Positions 19,832-29,644 of a stretch of 64,000 bases of DNA are shown here, piece after piece. The notes beneath the pieces are model-generated. The model ran no database searches, had not been told where the DNA came from, and saw only the letters and a program-made list of their open reading frames with translations. The stretch is from Psychrobacter phenylpyruvicus DSM 7000 = NBRC 102152 (GTDB lineage Bacteria > Pseudomonadota > Gammaproteobacteria > Pseudomonadales > Moraxellaceae): NCBI RefSeq assembly GCF_000685805.1, contig NZ_JMKP01000005.1:62001-126000 (forward strand). The letters are read 5' to 3'. How positions within the stretch are numbered: position 1 is the stretch's first letter; each line of letters starts with the position of its first letter. The position numbers were made by a program, and so were the translations under genes.

Positions 19832-20167
19832 AATTAATCCTCCAAAAGATTAACAAAAAAAGCACAAGCAACTACAGTAAGCATATAAGTAAATGCTTAT
19901 CACACTTGTATAAAAAAAGGGGTAAAAATAAATAGAAGCTCATCAAGAAAGATGAGTTGTTTTGTTTCTTTTAGAATATGTTAAAAATAATTGGGTAAAC
20001 AAAAAGAGTTAACATAGACTATGTGCCTATATTAACTCTTATCAAATACCGATCCGTAGTCAAAATGTAAACAATCTTTAGCTTTACAGTAAGCTATAAG
20101 CTTTATAAAACCTAGACTTTCATCAAAGCTTTTTTCACATTATGACTTATGGATATAAGTAGCTGAT
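19832..20167. other. 336-bp spacer between mscL and typA
   Basis: AT-rich. It holds the typA terminator (20004-20040) and must contain the mscL promoter, which I cannot assign with confidence. TTAATCCTCC upstream of mscL supplies its minus-strand GGAGG ribosome-binding site. No gene seen. Confidence 0.5.
20001..20040 (-). terminator. typA intrinsic terminator
   Basis: 14-bp stem AAGAGTTAACATAG/CTATATTAACTCTT (one mismatch) around a 9-nt loop; on the minus strand it is followed by TTTTTG, 130 bp after the typA stop. Confidence 0.7.
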
Positions 20168-22015
20168 TTACTTCTCTTTTTTACGACCGTGACGCTTACG
20201 CTCACTTTCAGTCAAATATTTCTTACGTAGACGTATCGACTTAGGAGTTACTTCAACTAGCTCGTCATCTTCGATAAACTCAAGCGCTTGTTCTAAAGTG
20301 AACTTAATAGGTGGAACTAGAGTTAACGCTTCATCGGTACCACTGGCACGTACGTTGGTTAACTGCTTAGCGGTAGTTGGGTTAACCACCATGTCGTCAC
20401 TACGTGAGTTAAGACCAACAATCATACCCTCATACACTTCAAGTTGAGGTTCCGCAAACAGCTTACCACGCTTTTGAAGGTTAAATAAGGCATAGCCCAA
20501 GCAAACGCCGTTTGCCATTGATACTAACACCCCATTAACACGACCACCCACATCACCCACTTTCTGAGGACCATAATGTGAGAAACTTGAGGTTAAAATA
20601 CCAGTACCAGAAGTTAACGTCATGAACTCAGAGCGGAAGCCAATAAGACCACGTGCTGGCATAACAGCTTCGATACGCATACGACCTTTACCATCAAGTT
20701 GCATATCGGTCATTTCACCTTTACGCAGACCAACCTGCTCCATGATGGTACCTTGGTGCTGCTCTTCCACATCAAAGATTACGTTTTCATACGGCTCTTG
20801 AAGTTTACCGTCAACTTCTTTAACAATAACTTCTGGACGTGAAACTGCTAATTCATAACCTTCGCGACGCATATTTTCAATCAATACTGATAAGTGCAGC
20901 TCACCACGACCAGAAACCTTAAATTTCTCAGCCGAATCAGTATCTTCTACACGTAAGGCAACGTTATGAATAAGCTCGCGCTCTAAACGTTCACGGATAT
21001 TACGTGAAGTAACAAATTTACCTTCACGCCCTGCGAAAGGAGAGTTGTTTACTTGGAAGGTCATAGAAACTGTTGGCTCATCCACTGTTAATGGTGGTAA
21101 AGCTTCAACATGGTTGGGATCACAAATAGTATCAGAGATATTTAAAGCATCAATACCCGTAATACAGATAATATCACCCGCCTGTGCTTCCTCAACATCA
21201 ATACGATCTAGGCCATGGTAACCCATAATTTTAAGGATACGACCATTGCGAGTTTTACCGTCTTTATCAATAACGGTTACTGGAGTATTGGTAGAAATAC
21301 GACCACGCTCAATACGTCCAACACCTATAACCCCTACGAAGTTATTATAATCTAGGCTTGAAATCTGCATACGGAATGGCGCATCCGCATCCACTTGTGG
21401 TGGTTCAACTTTATCCACAATGGTTTCAAATAATGGGGTCATGTCATCAGCTAAGTTATCTGCATCTAGACCAGCGATGCCATTAAGAGCTGAAGCATAA
21501 ACAACGTTAAAATCTAGTTGTTCATCACTGGCACCCAAATTGTCAAATAGATCAAATATTTGATCCATTACCCAATCAGGACGTGAACCAGGACGGTCAA
21601 TCTTGTTAATCACAACAATAGGTTTCAAGCCTTGCTCGAACGCCTTTTGAGTAACGAATCGAGTTTGTGGCATAGGACCATCAATGGCATCAACCACCAG
21701 TAGTACGCAGTCAACCATAGACATTACGCGCTCTACTTCCCCACCAAAGTCGGCGTGACCTGGGGTATCTACAATATTAATGCGATATTCGATATCTGTT
21801 TTGGGATGTCGCCATTTAATGGCTGTATTTTTTGCAAGAATCGTAATACCACGTTCCTGCTCAATTGCGCCTGAATCCATTGCGCGTTCCGCAATATTTG
21901 CACGATCGTCGAAGGTACCAGATTGATGTAATAATGTATCAACTAGGGTTGTTTTACCATGGTCGACGTGAGCAATAATAGCGATATTGCGTAAATTTTG
22001 TATTTCATTAGACAT
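20168..22015 (-). CDS. typA: Ribosome-associated GTPase TypA/BipA
   Basis: About 615 residues of translational GTPase that binds the ribosome under stress or cold and aids 50S assembly. G motifs: AHVDHGKTT (G1), RGITI (G2), DTPGHADF (G3), NKIDRPG (G4). The middle beta-barrel and the EF-G-like domain are followed by the TypA-specific C-terminal domain, ending in a basic KRHGRKKEK tail. The frame opens five codons earlier at a TTG (22030); the ATG at 22015 gives [13 protein letters not shown], the usual family N-terminus. Its product is expected to be important in a cold-adapted genus, which is inference. Confidence 0.97.
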   Translation of the reverse strand: MSNEIQNLRNIAIIAHVDHGKTTLVDTLLHQSGTFDDRANIAERAMDSGAIEQERGITILAKNTAIKWRHPKTDIEYRINIVDTPGHADFGGEVERVMSMVDCVLLVVDAIDGPMPQTRFVTQKAFEQGLKPIVVINKIDRPGSRPDWVMDQIFDLFDNLGASDEQLDFNVVYASALNGIAGLDADNLADDMTPLFETIVDKVEPPQVDADAPFRMQISSLDYNNFVGVIGVGRIERGRISTNTPVTVIDKDGKTRNGRILKIMGYHGLDRIDVEEAQAGDIICITGIDALNISDTICDPNHVEALPPLTVDEPTVSMTFQVNNSPFAGREGKFVTSRNIRERLERELIHNVALRVEDTDSAEKFKVSGRGELHLSVLIENMRREGYELAVSRPEVIVKEVDGKLQEPYENVIFDVEEQHQGTIMEQVGLRKGEMTDMQLDGKGRMRIEAVMPARGLIGFRSEFMTLTSGTGILTSSFSHYGPQKVGDVGGRVNGVLVSMANGVCLGYALFNLQKRGKLFAEPQLEVYEGMIVGLNSRSDDMVVNPTTAKQLTNVRASGTDEALTLVPPIKFTLEQALEFIEDDELVEVTPKSIRLRKKYLTESERKRHGRKKEK

Positions 22016-22154
22016 ATTTTGAAGACTCAATATTTTTCGGGTAATAATCAGTAACTCTTTTCACGCTCGCAGTATAACACCTTTGTATTACAGTTAATTA
22101 ACTGATTTTATGAATGCTTTAAGAAAAATGTAAAGGTTACTCAAAGTATATAAC

Positions 22155-22187
22155 AAAAAAAAGCCACCAATTTGGCAGCTTTTTTTT
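22155..22187. terminator. ompA intrinsic terminator
   Basis: An A8 run, then GCCACC/GGCAGC pairing with a mismatch around AATT, then a T8 run, placed 29 bp after the ompA stop on the minus strand. Also T-run-terminated on the plus strand. Confidence 0.75.
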
Positions 22188-22215
22188 AAATAACTACTAA
22201 AACATACTCAAGATA

Positions 22216-23370
22216 TTACTGAACGTTCATATCTTTAGTTTGGTCAACAGTCATGGTTTTGTTACCAGTGATAACAGCGTACACACGACGGTTCATTGCG
22301 CGACCTTCTTCAGTATCGTTTGGCGCGATTGGACGGTCATAACCGTAACCAACAGTGCTTAGACGGTTAGGAGCTACGCCGAATTCGTTAGTTAGCATAG
22401 TCTTAACTGCGATTGCACGGGCTTCAGATAGACGCTGGTTGTAGCGAGCTGATGGACCAGTCTTAGAAGCGTGACCTTCGATGCTAGCTGATGAGTTTGG
22501 ATACTCACGCATTTTTTCTGCTACTTTAGCGATTTCTGGTTTGTACTGCTCTTTGATAACTGATTTGTCGTTATCGAAGAATACGCGTAGTTCCATTTTC
22601 AGTTCGTCATCGATCTGAACTTGTACTGGACAACCAGTTTCGTCAACTACTACGTTAGCTGGAGTGTTTGGACACTGGTCTAAGCTGTCGATTACGCCGT
22701 CACCATCGCTGTCTTGGTCAGCTTCAACAACGATAACTGGAGTTGGTTCAACAACTGCTACTGGAGCAGCTACTGCTGGCGCTAAGTGGCCGCCTAGAAC
22801 TACTTCTAGACCAGCTAGACCCATGTAATCCCATAGATCATAATCAAAGTTATGGATCGCACGAGCTTCACCACGTAGGCTTAAAGCATCGTTGATACGG
22901 TACATAGCACCTAGACCTAGGTTACCAATGGTATCAGTGGTTTGACGAACTTGTTTACCACCTTTGTCTTTAACTTCAATTTTTTGTTGACCAGCCCCAA
23001 TTAAAGCGTATGGACGGAAAGCAGTATCACGGTAGCCTGAGAACTCGTCAAAGCCAACTAGGAAGTTACCACTGATCATTTCACGTTCAGCATCACCAAA
23101 TGCTTTGCCATTTTCATCAAAAGCATCAGAATCAGTAACACCATATTCAACTTGGAATTGAGTTGAAGGAGTCAATTCGATACCTAGAGCAGCACCAGTA
23201 TATAGATCATCTTCAGTAGAGAATTTAAGATCTTCTTTTACGTAGTCATCATCGTTAGTTTCAGTGAAGTGATAACCAAGTAAAACTGGGCTCACAGTTA
23301 CACCAGCAGTTGCCATTACTGGCGCTGCAGCAGCGGCAATTAAAGCCAAAGTAATTTTGTTAAGTTTCAT
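22216..23370 (-). CDS. ompA: OmpA-family outer-membrane protein
   Basis: 384 residues: signal peptide (1 to about 22, ending ATA), an eight-stranded barrel-like region (about 23-190), an Ala/Pro/Val-rich linker, a thrombospondin type 3-like calcium motif DSDGDGVID...CP near 222, and an OmpA C-terminal peptidoglycan-binding domain (about 260-375). It would tether the outer membrane to the cell wall. The GH(T/A)D-like site reads EGHASKTG, so the aspartate that normally contacts diaminopimelate is replaced, although the arginine in LSEARA is kept. GGAGGAAGTTT precedes the ATG, a strong ribosome-binding site fitting an abundant protein. Long AT-rich leader upstream. Confidence 0.93.
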   Translation of the reverse strand: MKLNKITLALIAAAAAPVMATAGVTVSPVLLGYHFTETNDDDYVKEDLKFSTEDDLYTGAALGIELTPSTQFQVEYGVTDSDAFDENGKAFGDAEREMISGNFLVGFDEFSGYRDTAFRPYALIGAGQQKIEVKDKGGKQVRQTTDTIGNLGLGAMYRINDALSLRGEARAIHNFDYDLWDYMGLAGLEVVLGGHLAPAVAAPVAVVEPTPVIVVEADQDSDGDGVIDSLDQCPNTPANVVVDETGCPVQVQIDDELKMELRVFFDNDKSVIKEQYKPEIAKVAEKMREYPNSSASIEGHASKTGPSARYNQRLSEARAIAVKTMLTNEFGVAPNRLSTVGYGYDRPIAPNDTEEGRAMNRRVYAVITGNKTMTVDQTKDMNVQ

Positions 23371-23856
23371 AAACTTCCTCCAAGGGACGGTTTGTGTGCA
23401 AAAAACACTTAATATCTCTAATTTGTAATACTTAGCTCATAAAAAAAATGAACCGAGTACTAATTTATACTTTCGCATAATAGCTTATATATAAATTAAT
23501 TTATTTACAACATATTTTTGTGACCCAGTCATCTAATACATATAAAAAAATACATAAATCACTTGCCAATTACATTGTATTCTATTAATAAGTAATTAAT
23601 GTTAATTAATCACAATCTAATCAATACATTAATTTTTTATGTGATTTAATTATATGTAATTAAATATAACTAAATGTGATACACAACTTACTAATGGCAA
23701 TTCTAATACATATACTCAAATAGTTCTATCCTTTATGCCTAGATTTTCACCAAATGTAACAAAATTTGACACTAGGTTAAATATTGCCACAAATACTCGG
23801 CTATCACTGGGCTATGTCCAAATGAAGGCTGTTTTATACTGTAAGGTTGACCTATA
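23371..23856. other. 486-bp AT-rich spacer between ompA and the fimT-like gene
   Basis: Very AT-rich, with many TTAAT and ATTAAT runs (about 23580-23680) that would make the region curved and easily melted. It must carry both divergent promoters. I cannot assign a well-spaced pair; TATACT at 23835-23840 is a possible -10 for the pseudopilin. No gene or terminator seen. Confidence 0.5.
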
Positions 23857-24468
23857 ATGTCGTTTCCTATTGTTAAGTTACTAAATCAAAGAGCTCACCA
23901 GAACTGTGACAACCTTAAACTTAACCCAAACAAAAGAGGTCAAAACAAAGGATTTACTTTAATAGAATTACTACTAACTTTGTTGTTACTTATCACATTA
24001 ATTTCGATAGCCTTGCCCTCATTTGTTGGGACATTGGAACGCTGGGAAGCCAAAGAAGTACGCAATCAAATAACAAATGCCTTTAGAGTTGCCAAAGCTC
24101 AAAGCTTTATGCAGCGTCAAAACAGCCTATTATGTTTAGCGGATGCTAATTATCATTGCCATAATCAAGCTGAAGAGTATCTACTGATTTTTACCGATAG
24201 CGACAACAACCATCAATTTGACCCAGCAGTCAATAAAATGCTACTAAAACAACCCCTAAACTTGGATTACGGAAGGATATATCTCAGAGCAGGGCGACGC
24301 CACTATATTAAATTCTTTGGAGACAGTGGGTTACCTCGTGGGCATTTTGGCCATATTAAATACTGTCCTAACGACCACCTAACCCACAATATGTATCAAA
24401 TCTCTCTTAACCAACAAGGCAGCTATCGATTCAAGCCTTACAGCGTTAAAAAGACTGGTTGCCCGTGA
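23857..24468 (+). CDS. Type IV pseudopilin, GspH/FimT family
   Basis: 203 residues with a class III prepilin signal: cleavage after Gly32 in NKG|FTLIE, Glu at +5 of the mature protein, then a hydrophobic helix (LLLTLLLLITLISIALP). The C-terminal domain has paired cysteines (CLADANYHC, CP at the end) as in FimT/FimU minor pilins that prime type IV pili or take part in DNA uptake. The leader of 32 residues is long for type IV minor pilins, but no internal start exists. AAGG lies 10 bases before the ATG. No other pilus genes are adjacent, so it stands apart from the usual minor-pilin cluster. Confidence 0.82.
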   Translation: MSFPIVKLLNQRAHQNCDNLKLNPNKRGQNKGFTLIELLLTLLLLITLISIALPSFVGTLERWEAKEVRNQITNAFRVAKAQSFMQRQNSLLCLADANYHCHNQAEEYLLIFTDSDNNHQFDPAVNKMLLKQPLNLDYGRIYLRAGRRHYIKFFGDSGLPRGHFGHIKYCPNDHLTHNMYQISLNQQGSYRFKPYSVKKTGCP

Positions 24469-24491
24469 TTATTCTGATAAGATTAGTACAA

Positions 24492-25253
24492 TTAGCCTTG
24501 CATTGCTTGCTTCATAGCCTGAACCGCTTTTTCAAGCCCCATAAATACGCTATCTGCAATTAAGGCGTGACCAATATTAAGCTCATATATCCCTGGGATA
24601 CTGGCAATAGGATAGACGTTATCTCGAGTGAGACCATGACCAGCATTAACGATGAACTTATCTTGCGCCGACAATGCGTAGGCTGTGGCACTTTGAATTC
24701 TTTGTAATTCGTGGGCAGTAGCGGCACTGTCACCTGCTAGCGCTGCTTGTGAATACTGACCGGTATGTAGCTCAACAGCATCAGCCGCACAAGCAAGTGC
24801 AGCATCTATCTGCTTCGACTCAGGGTCAACAAATAATGAAACCTGTATACCCGCCTCATGCAAAGCTGCTATATAGCCCTTAAGATGCTGTTGCTGTGAA
24901 GCCACATCTAAGCCGCCCTCTGTGGTCAACTCTTCCCGCTTCTCTGGCACCAAGCATACCCATTCAGGTTTTACCTTGAGCGCAATATTGAGCATCTCTT
25001 CAGTGGTGGCCATCTCTAAATTCATACGAGTCTTTAATAAAGGCTTCATGCGATAAACGTCTTCATCAACAATATGACGTCTGTCTTCTCGTAAGTGAAG
25101 GGTGATACCATCTGCTCCTGCTTGCTCACAAAGAAGCGCCGCTTCAATAGGGTCTGGATAGCTAACCCCTCGGGCTTGGCGTAAAGTAGCCACATGATCA
25201 ATGTTAACGCCCAATAACGGAGTATTTGAAGAGGACTGCACCATTTTATTCAT
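24492..25253 (-). CDS. pdxJ: Pyridoxine 5'-phosphate synthase
   Basis: 253 residues of TIM-barrel enzyme that condenses 3-amino-acetone phosphate with deoxyxylulose 5-phosphate to form pyridoxine phosphate. Signature stretches [38 protein letters not shown] and NAGHGLT are all present. It is the last gene of the lepA-lepB-rnc-era-recO-pdxJ cluster, the classic gamma-proteobacterial order, 126 bp after recO. It ends 23 bp from the convergent pseudopilin gene with no clear terminator between. Confidence 0.97.
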   Translation of the reverse strand: MNKMVQSSSNTPLLGVNIDHVATLRQARGVSYPDPIEAALLCEQAGADGITLHLREDRRHIVDEDVYRMKPLLKTRMNLEMATTEEMLNIALKVKPEWVCLVPEKREELTTEGGLDVASQQQHLKGYIAALHEAGIQVSLFVDPESKQIDAALACAADAVELHTGQYSQAALAGDSAATAHELQRIQSATAYALSAQDKFIVNAGHGLTRDNVYPIASIPGIYELNIGHALIADSVFMGLEKAVQAMKQAMQG

Positions 25254-25379
25254 AAGAGTTCACCCTAGATAACTGATAAAAATAACCGAGAATAATAACT
25301 GATATCTTGATAAGCATTCATAACTGACTCCAATCCTAATATAGGGGCTTTATAACAGTCATGGCCTATCTATCATACC

Positions 25380-26165
25380 TTATTGATAACGATAAAACTG
25401 TTGCCATAAGATACGACTCTGTAATGGCTGATAATCAAATAAGTAATCAATAAGTTGACGATGAATTTGGGTCCAGCTGTCAATAGTAGGTACACTAATA
25501 CCTGCCTGCATGGCAAGAATTGTCTCTCCTTTAACAGGCGACTGTCGCATAAAAGCGGAGGGATTGCGATGACCAAAGTTAGAGGGCGAGGCCAAGGTTG
25601 CGGCCGTAGAGGACTGGGGGCCTTGATTGCTCGAACTTCTTTGCTGTTGCGACTCAGTGGCTGACGGCTTTACCCATCCTCTATCTGCCGCAAAATAGTA
25701 GTACTGTTCTTTCTCAATGAGCTGCTGTTCACTGTCTTGCTCAAGGTCAATCGCAAAACCAAGCTCGCTGAATAAAACTTGCTCATAACAGCGAAGCACA
25801 AGCTTTAGTTCAACCAAGCTTAATTGCTGCTGCAACTGAGTTATAGTATGAGCGTATTGCGCATAGACAATGGGCATACTGTCTTCAACCGGCAGTAACT
25901 TTAACGTGATCTCATTGACATATAAAGCAGCATATTGCTGTTGCCCCATTAAACTGGGTACCACCTCGACGATATTCACCTGTTGCAAGGTTTTTAACGA
26001 TTTTTTACCGGTTGCAAACAGCATTAATGGAGCAAACTGTGGAATCCCTTTTTTACCAATACCATGCAACACCCCATGCTCTTTGGTAAACAAATAATAG
26101 ATACTTCTTTTTTCTTGGTAGGGGCGCTGGTGCAAACTATACGCGTGTAGTGGTTCATTACGCAA
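25380..26165 (-). CDS. recO: DNA repair protein RecO
   Basis: 261 residues. RecO anneals DNA and with RecR loads RecA at gaps. The N-terminal OB-fold segment (HAYSLHQRPYQEKRSIYYLFT...GIGKKG) is diagnostic; the rest is helical. A linker rich in Gln and Ser (about residues 165-205) separates the core from the C-terminal helices. No ATG is available: the frame begins at a TTG (26165) preceded by AGGATGG nine bases away, and an in-frame TAA lies just upstream, so TTG initiation is well supported. The gene follows era by 73 bp. Confidence 0.93.
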   Translation of the reverse strand: MRNEPLHAYSLHQRPYQEKRSIYYLFTKEHGVLHGIGKKGIPQFAPLMLFATGKKSLKTLQQVNIVEVVPSLMGQQQYAALYVNEITLKLLPVEDSMPIVYAQYAHTITQLQQQLSLVELKLVLRCYEQVLFSELGFAIDLEQDSEQQLIEKEQYYYFAADRGWVKPSATESQQQRSSSNQGPQSSTAATLASPSNFGHRNPSAFMRQSPVKGETILAMQAGISVPTIDSWTQIHRQLIDYLFDYQPLQSRILWQQFYRYQ

Positions 26166-26238
26166 CGTTATTATCCATCCTATAGATTAATGACTGGTCC
26201 AAGCCTGACCTCATCGCCCTATTTCACAAGTCTGACTA

Positions 26239-27255
26239 TTAGTATCCTAAACTGGTTAAGGCACGGGCATCATCTGACCACCCTTGTTTAACTTTAACCC
26301 ATAAGTTGAGCATAATTTTACGCTCGAACAAAGCTTCCATATCTTCGCGGGCAGCGATACCCACTTGCTTGATACGACTGCCTTTATCGCCAATAATAAT
26401 GGCTTTTTGACCATTACGCTCAACGAATATAGTGGCATCAATAAAAGTTACCGCTTTACGTTTACGACCAGTTTTAGGATCAATATGTGCCGGCTCATCT
26501 TTGAATTCATCAATCTGCACCGTTAAATCATAAGGAACCTCATCGCCTGATTGACGCATGATTTTTTCGCGAATTATTTCACTGGCTAAGAAGCGCTCGC
26601 TGCGATCTGTAATTTGCTCAGTATCGTAGATGGGAGTGCCTTGAGGCAGATGGGAGCGAATCACTTGTTGCAAACGCTCTAAGTTTTGGTTTTTTAGAGC
26701 AGAGACCGGAACAATATCGGCAAAGTCAAAGTTCTCATGATAGGTTTCAATCAAAGGCAAGATTGAACCTTTATCTTTGATAGTGTCCGCCTTATTGATA
26801 ACCAATACCACAGGGGTATCAGTCTCGCCAATTTTTTCAAGTGTTAATAGATCGTCTTCCCGCCACTGCTCACCATCTACCACAAATAGTACCAAGTCCA
26901 CATCAACTAAAGCGGAGAAGGCAGCCTTATTCATACGCTCGTTAATAAGGCGTACTTCATTGCTATGAATACCAGGGGTATCGACAAATACCGCCTGCAT
27001 CTCTTCATTAGATAAAATACCATGAATGCGATGACGGGTAGTTTGTGGCTTACGTGAGGTAATGGATAACTTCTGCCCCAACATGTGATTCATTAGGGTT
27101 GATTTACCGACGTTAGGGCGACCAACGATGGCCACATAGCCAGCTCGATAATCTTCAGGTAACGATTCATCATTAAAGAAGCTATCTAACAAATTGTCAG
27201 TCGCGTCTTTTGATTCGTTAGCTAAAGGTTGGTTTTCTTGTGGTGCATTTGACAT
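26239..27255 (-). CDS. era: GTPase Era
   Basis: 338 residues. Era binds the 3' end of 16S rRNA through a KH domain and acts in 30S maturation. GTPase motifs: GRPNVGKST (G1), DTPGIH (G3), NKAD (G4). The KH domain is in the C-terminal third (VERNGQKAIIIGDKGSRIKQVG), preceded by an unusual basic insertion DPKTGRKRK. The N-terminus has about 35 extra, mostly acidic residues compared with E. coli Era. The ATG at 27255 lies 49 bp after rnc in the same operon. Confidence 0.97.
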   Translation of the reverse strand: MSNAPQENQPLANESKDATDNLLDSFFNDESLPEDYRAGYVAIVGRPNVGKSTLMNHMLGQKLSITSRKPQTTRHRIHGILSNEEMQAVFVDTPGIHSNEVRLINERMNKAAFSALVDVDLVLFVVDGEQWREDDLLTLEKIGETDTPVVLVINKADTIKDKGSILPLIETYHENFDFADIVPVSALKNQNLERLQQVIRSHLPQGTPIYDTEQITDRSERFLASEIIREKIMRQSGDEVPYDLTVQIDEFKDEPAHIDPKTGRKRKAVTFIDATIFVERNGQKAIIIGDKGSRIKQVGIAAREDMEALFERKIMLNLWVKVKQGWSDDARALTSLGY

Positions 27256-27304
27256 ATGTCTATTTATCCGATGTTATCTTCTGAAACTTCTTGAATTAAG
27301 AGGC

Positions 27305-28126
27305 TTAAGGTTTTAATTTAATAATACGATCACTAACGAGCTTATTTAACTGGTTAATCATCTTCTCTGCTGTCTTTTGTTCAGCAATACGGCGACTCTC
27401 ACCTGACTCAACTATAGGAGTGGTATGAGGTACGTCTACCTCACAGCGCACAATAAAAATTTGATTAGGGGCATTGCCTTGGGTTTCTAGTAACTCATAG
27501 TTGGGTAGCTCATACTTATGACCTTGCAGCCACTCTTGCAGTCGGCTTTTGGCATCTTTTAACACCCGCTGATCATTCACATTATCAATGAGTTCAGCAA
27601 ACCAACTTAGGACGCAAGCTTTAACCACATCCACACTTTGACTGTCTAGATAAATGGCACCAATTAAAGATTCAACCGTATCTGCCAATATTGACGCTCG
27701 CTCACGACCACCACCCTTGCGCTCACCAACTCCCAAAATTAGATGCGAAGATAAGTTAAGCTTTTGCGCCACAATAACTAGTGACTCTTGACGAACTAAG
27801 GTAGCCCGCATACGCGTCAGCCGACCTTCATCTTGATTAGGGTATTGGTAATATAGCGCTTCACCTATAATCATCCCTAGCAGGGCATCGCCCAAAAACT
27901 CCAGTCGCTCATAGTTAATTTTGCCATCATACGAGCGATGGGTTAAAGCCAACTTTGCCAGAGTGGTGTCTTTAAAAGTATAGCCCAACGCTCTTTGCAA
28001 ACTAGGCAAACCTTTTTCAAAGTTTATATAGCGCTGTTTAGGAGGCTGCTTATTAGGAGACACTATCTCAGCAACTTCTGTTATCTTCTCGCTATCACCG
28101 CTTTCTTTTTTAAAAACTTTTGGCAT
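27305..28126 (-). CDS. rnc: Ribonuclease III
   Basis: 273 residues. It cleaves double-stranded RNA in rRNA precursors and regulatory duplexes. The signature YERLEFLGDALLGMI holds the catalytic acidic residues, with a second acidic cluster at ADTVESLIGAIYLD; the double-stranded-RNA-binding domain starts near DAKSRLQEWLQG. There is an N-terminal extension of about 30 residues before the catalytic domain. It lies upstream of era, as in most gamma-proteobacteria. Confidence 0.97.
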   Translation of the reverse strand: MPKVFKKESGDSEKITEVAEIVSPNKQPPKQRYINFEKGLPSLQRALGYTFKDTTLAKLALTHRSYDGKINYERLEFLGDALLGMIIGEALYYQYPNQDEGRLTRMRATLVRQESLVIVAQKLNLSSHLILGVGERKGGGRERASILADTVESLIGAIYLDSQSVDVVKACVLSWFAELIDNVNDQRVLKDAKSRLQEWLQGHKYELPNYELLETQGNAPNQIFIVRCEVDVPHTTPIVESGESRRIAEQKTAEKMINQLNKLVSDRIIKLKP

Positions 28127-28367
28127 ATTATTTCGGCATATTAATAACTATTACTGGACTCAAGGAGGTGTCAGAAACAGCTAGGTATATTAATTGAAGG
28201 GGTTAAATTAGGGTAGTTAAGCTTATGTTATTTAAGTATAGGGTATCTAAATCAAGGTGATGTATGGACTTACTACGGCGCATCAACTGTCTTTATTACA
28301 TGACACTTTACACTTTATTGTGATATGCACGGTTAAAGATTTGATACACCGCTTGATAAAATTTTAC

Positions 28368-29495
28368 TTAGTCAATAGCGCGGTTATGGCTGAAGGTCGG
28401 CATGTTAGACAAGCCAGGCTTTTTGTGCATCCACACATAAACCGCTTTACCAGCCAAGTTCTCATCAGGTACGAAGCCCCAATAACGGCCGTCTTCACTA
28501 CGGTCTGAGTTATCACCCATTACGAAGTAATTACCCTCAGGAACACTTACGCTCCAGCTGCTATCATATTCTATCGGCTGCTGTAAAAAGTTTGAGTATT
28601 CAGCACGTAATAGATTAGGAGACAAGTAACGACGTAAGTAGCTATGCTCACCTAACTTCTCCTGAAAATATCGTGCGCCGCGCTCTTCACTTTGCGCCAC
28701 CATAACCGCATCCTCAGGGGACAAGTCCCACTCACGGCTAGGATCGCTGCTTTTAACTGGAGTATAAAGTTGATTGGTTAAAGCCTCATCTGCCGTAAAC
28801 TCAACTTGCTCACTCGGAACGGGTTGCCCATTTACTGACAGCTGGCCATTGTTAAAGCTAACTTCATCACCAGGTAAGCCAATAATACGCTTAATGTAAT
28901 AAATTTTCGGGTTTTCTGGATAACGGAACACCACCACATCACCGTGCTGTGGCTCACCTATATCGATCACTTTATTATAGGTTAACGGTAAGCGAATGCC
29001 ATAAGCATATTTATTTACCGCTACAAAATCACCAGTATATAAAGTGGGCACCATAGATGAAGAGGGAATATTAAACGGCTCAACAATGAATGAGCGCACT
29101 ACCAACACAATCGCTAATACTGGAAAGTAATCATGAGCCCAGCGAATTAAAAAGTGCTCTTTAGAGGAATGAGAAGCCTTCTGGGAGATCGATTGATTGG
29201 CCAGTCTTTTGGCTTCACGATATTCACGCTCAGCCTGCTTAACTGGCATAGGTGCGTCACTGACGTTAATCGTATCTAAGTCCTGATTGCTGTTCTCATT
29301 GAACATATCGTGCTCAGACAAAGCCTGAATATAAGCGGCTTTTTTATTCGCTAAATTGTCCTGGGCCGCCTGAAGCTCTTTCGAATTACCTGTCTTAGCG
29401 CTCTTGTGTTGCTTAAGCCAAAACTTATCAAGCAGCCATATCACCCCAAGAATCAAGGTTACTGGCACTAAAATTAAATTAAAATCAAAGTCCAT
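28368..29495 (-). CDS. lepB: Signal peptidase I
   Basis: 375 residues of inner-membrane serine protease that removes signal peptides. Membrane helix 1 is at about 5-22 and helix 2 at about 122-140. The catalytic pair is Ser147 in PSSSMVPT and Lys202 in YYIKRIIGLPGDE; the MGDNSDRSEDGRYWG box is near 330. Between the helices is a long polar cytoplasmic loop (about 30-118), and the periplasmic domain carries an extra segment near residues 225-290. It is longer than many Lep proteins but has every essential box. It follows lepA by 149 bp. Confidence 0.97.
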   Translation of the reverse strand: MDFDFNLILVPVTLILGVIWLLDKFWLKQHKSAKTGNSKELQAAQDNLANKKAAYIQALSEHDMFNENSNQDLDTINVSDAPMPVKQAEREYREAKRLANQSISQKASHSSKEHFLIRWAHDYFPVLAIVLVVRSFIVEPFNIPSSSMVPTLYTGDFVAVNKYAYGIRLPLTYNKVIDIGEPQHGDVVVFRYPENPKIYYIKRIIGLPGDEVSFNNGQLSVNGQPVPSEQVEFTADEALTNQLYTPVKSSDPSREWDLSPEDAVMVAQSEERGARYFQEKLGEHSYLRRYLSPNLLRAEYSNFLQQPIEYDSSWSVSVPEGNYFVMGDNSDRSEDGRYWGFVPDENLAGKAVYVWMHKKPGLSNMPTFSHNRAID

Positions 29496-29599
29496 ACTGC
29501 TGCCTTAACCGCTTTGTTATTATTCCAAGTCTACTAAAAAGCTAATCACTCAAAGTCTTGGCTAGTTGTTTTTATTTAAGTCATAGGATTCAGATCATA

Positions 29600-29618
29600 G
29601 GGCTTAGAAGCTAAGCCC
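29600..29618 (-). other. Short perfect hairpin between lepA and lepB
   Basis: GGGCTTAG/CTAAGCCC, an 8-bp perfect stem with a 3-nt loop, with no T-run on the minus strand. It is more likely a processing or stability element of the lepA-lepB transcript than a terminator. Confidence 0.4.
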
Positions 29619-29644
29619 TTGCGATCGATTTTATTAGGATAAGC

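Noticed and set aside
28257-28508. 83-codon plus-strand frame in the rnc-lepB spacer
   Set aside because: It runs antisense into the lepB 3' end and has no start signal or family match.
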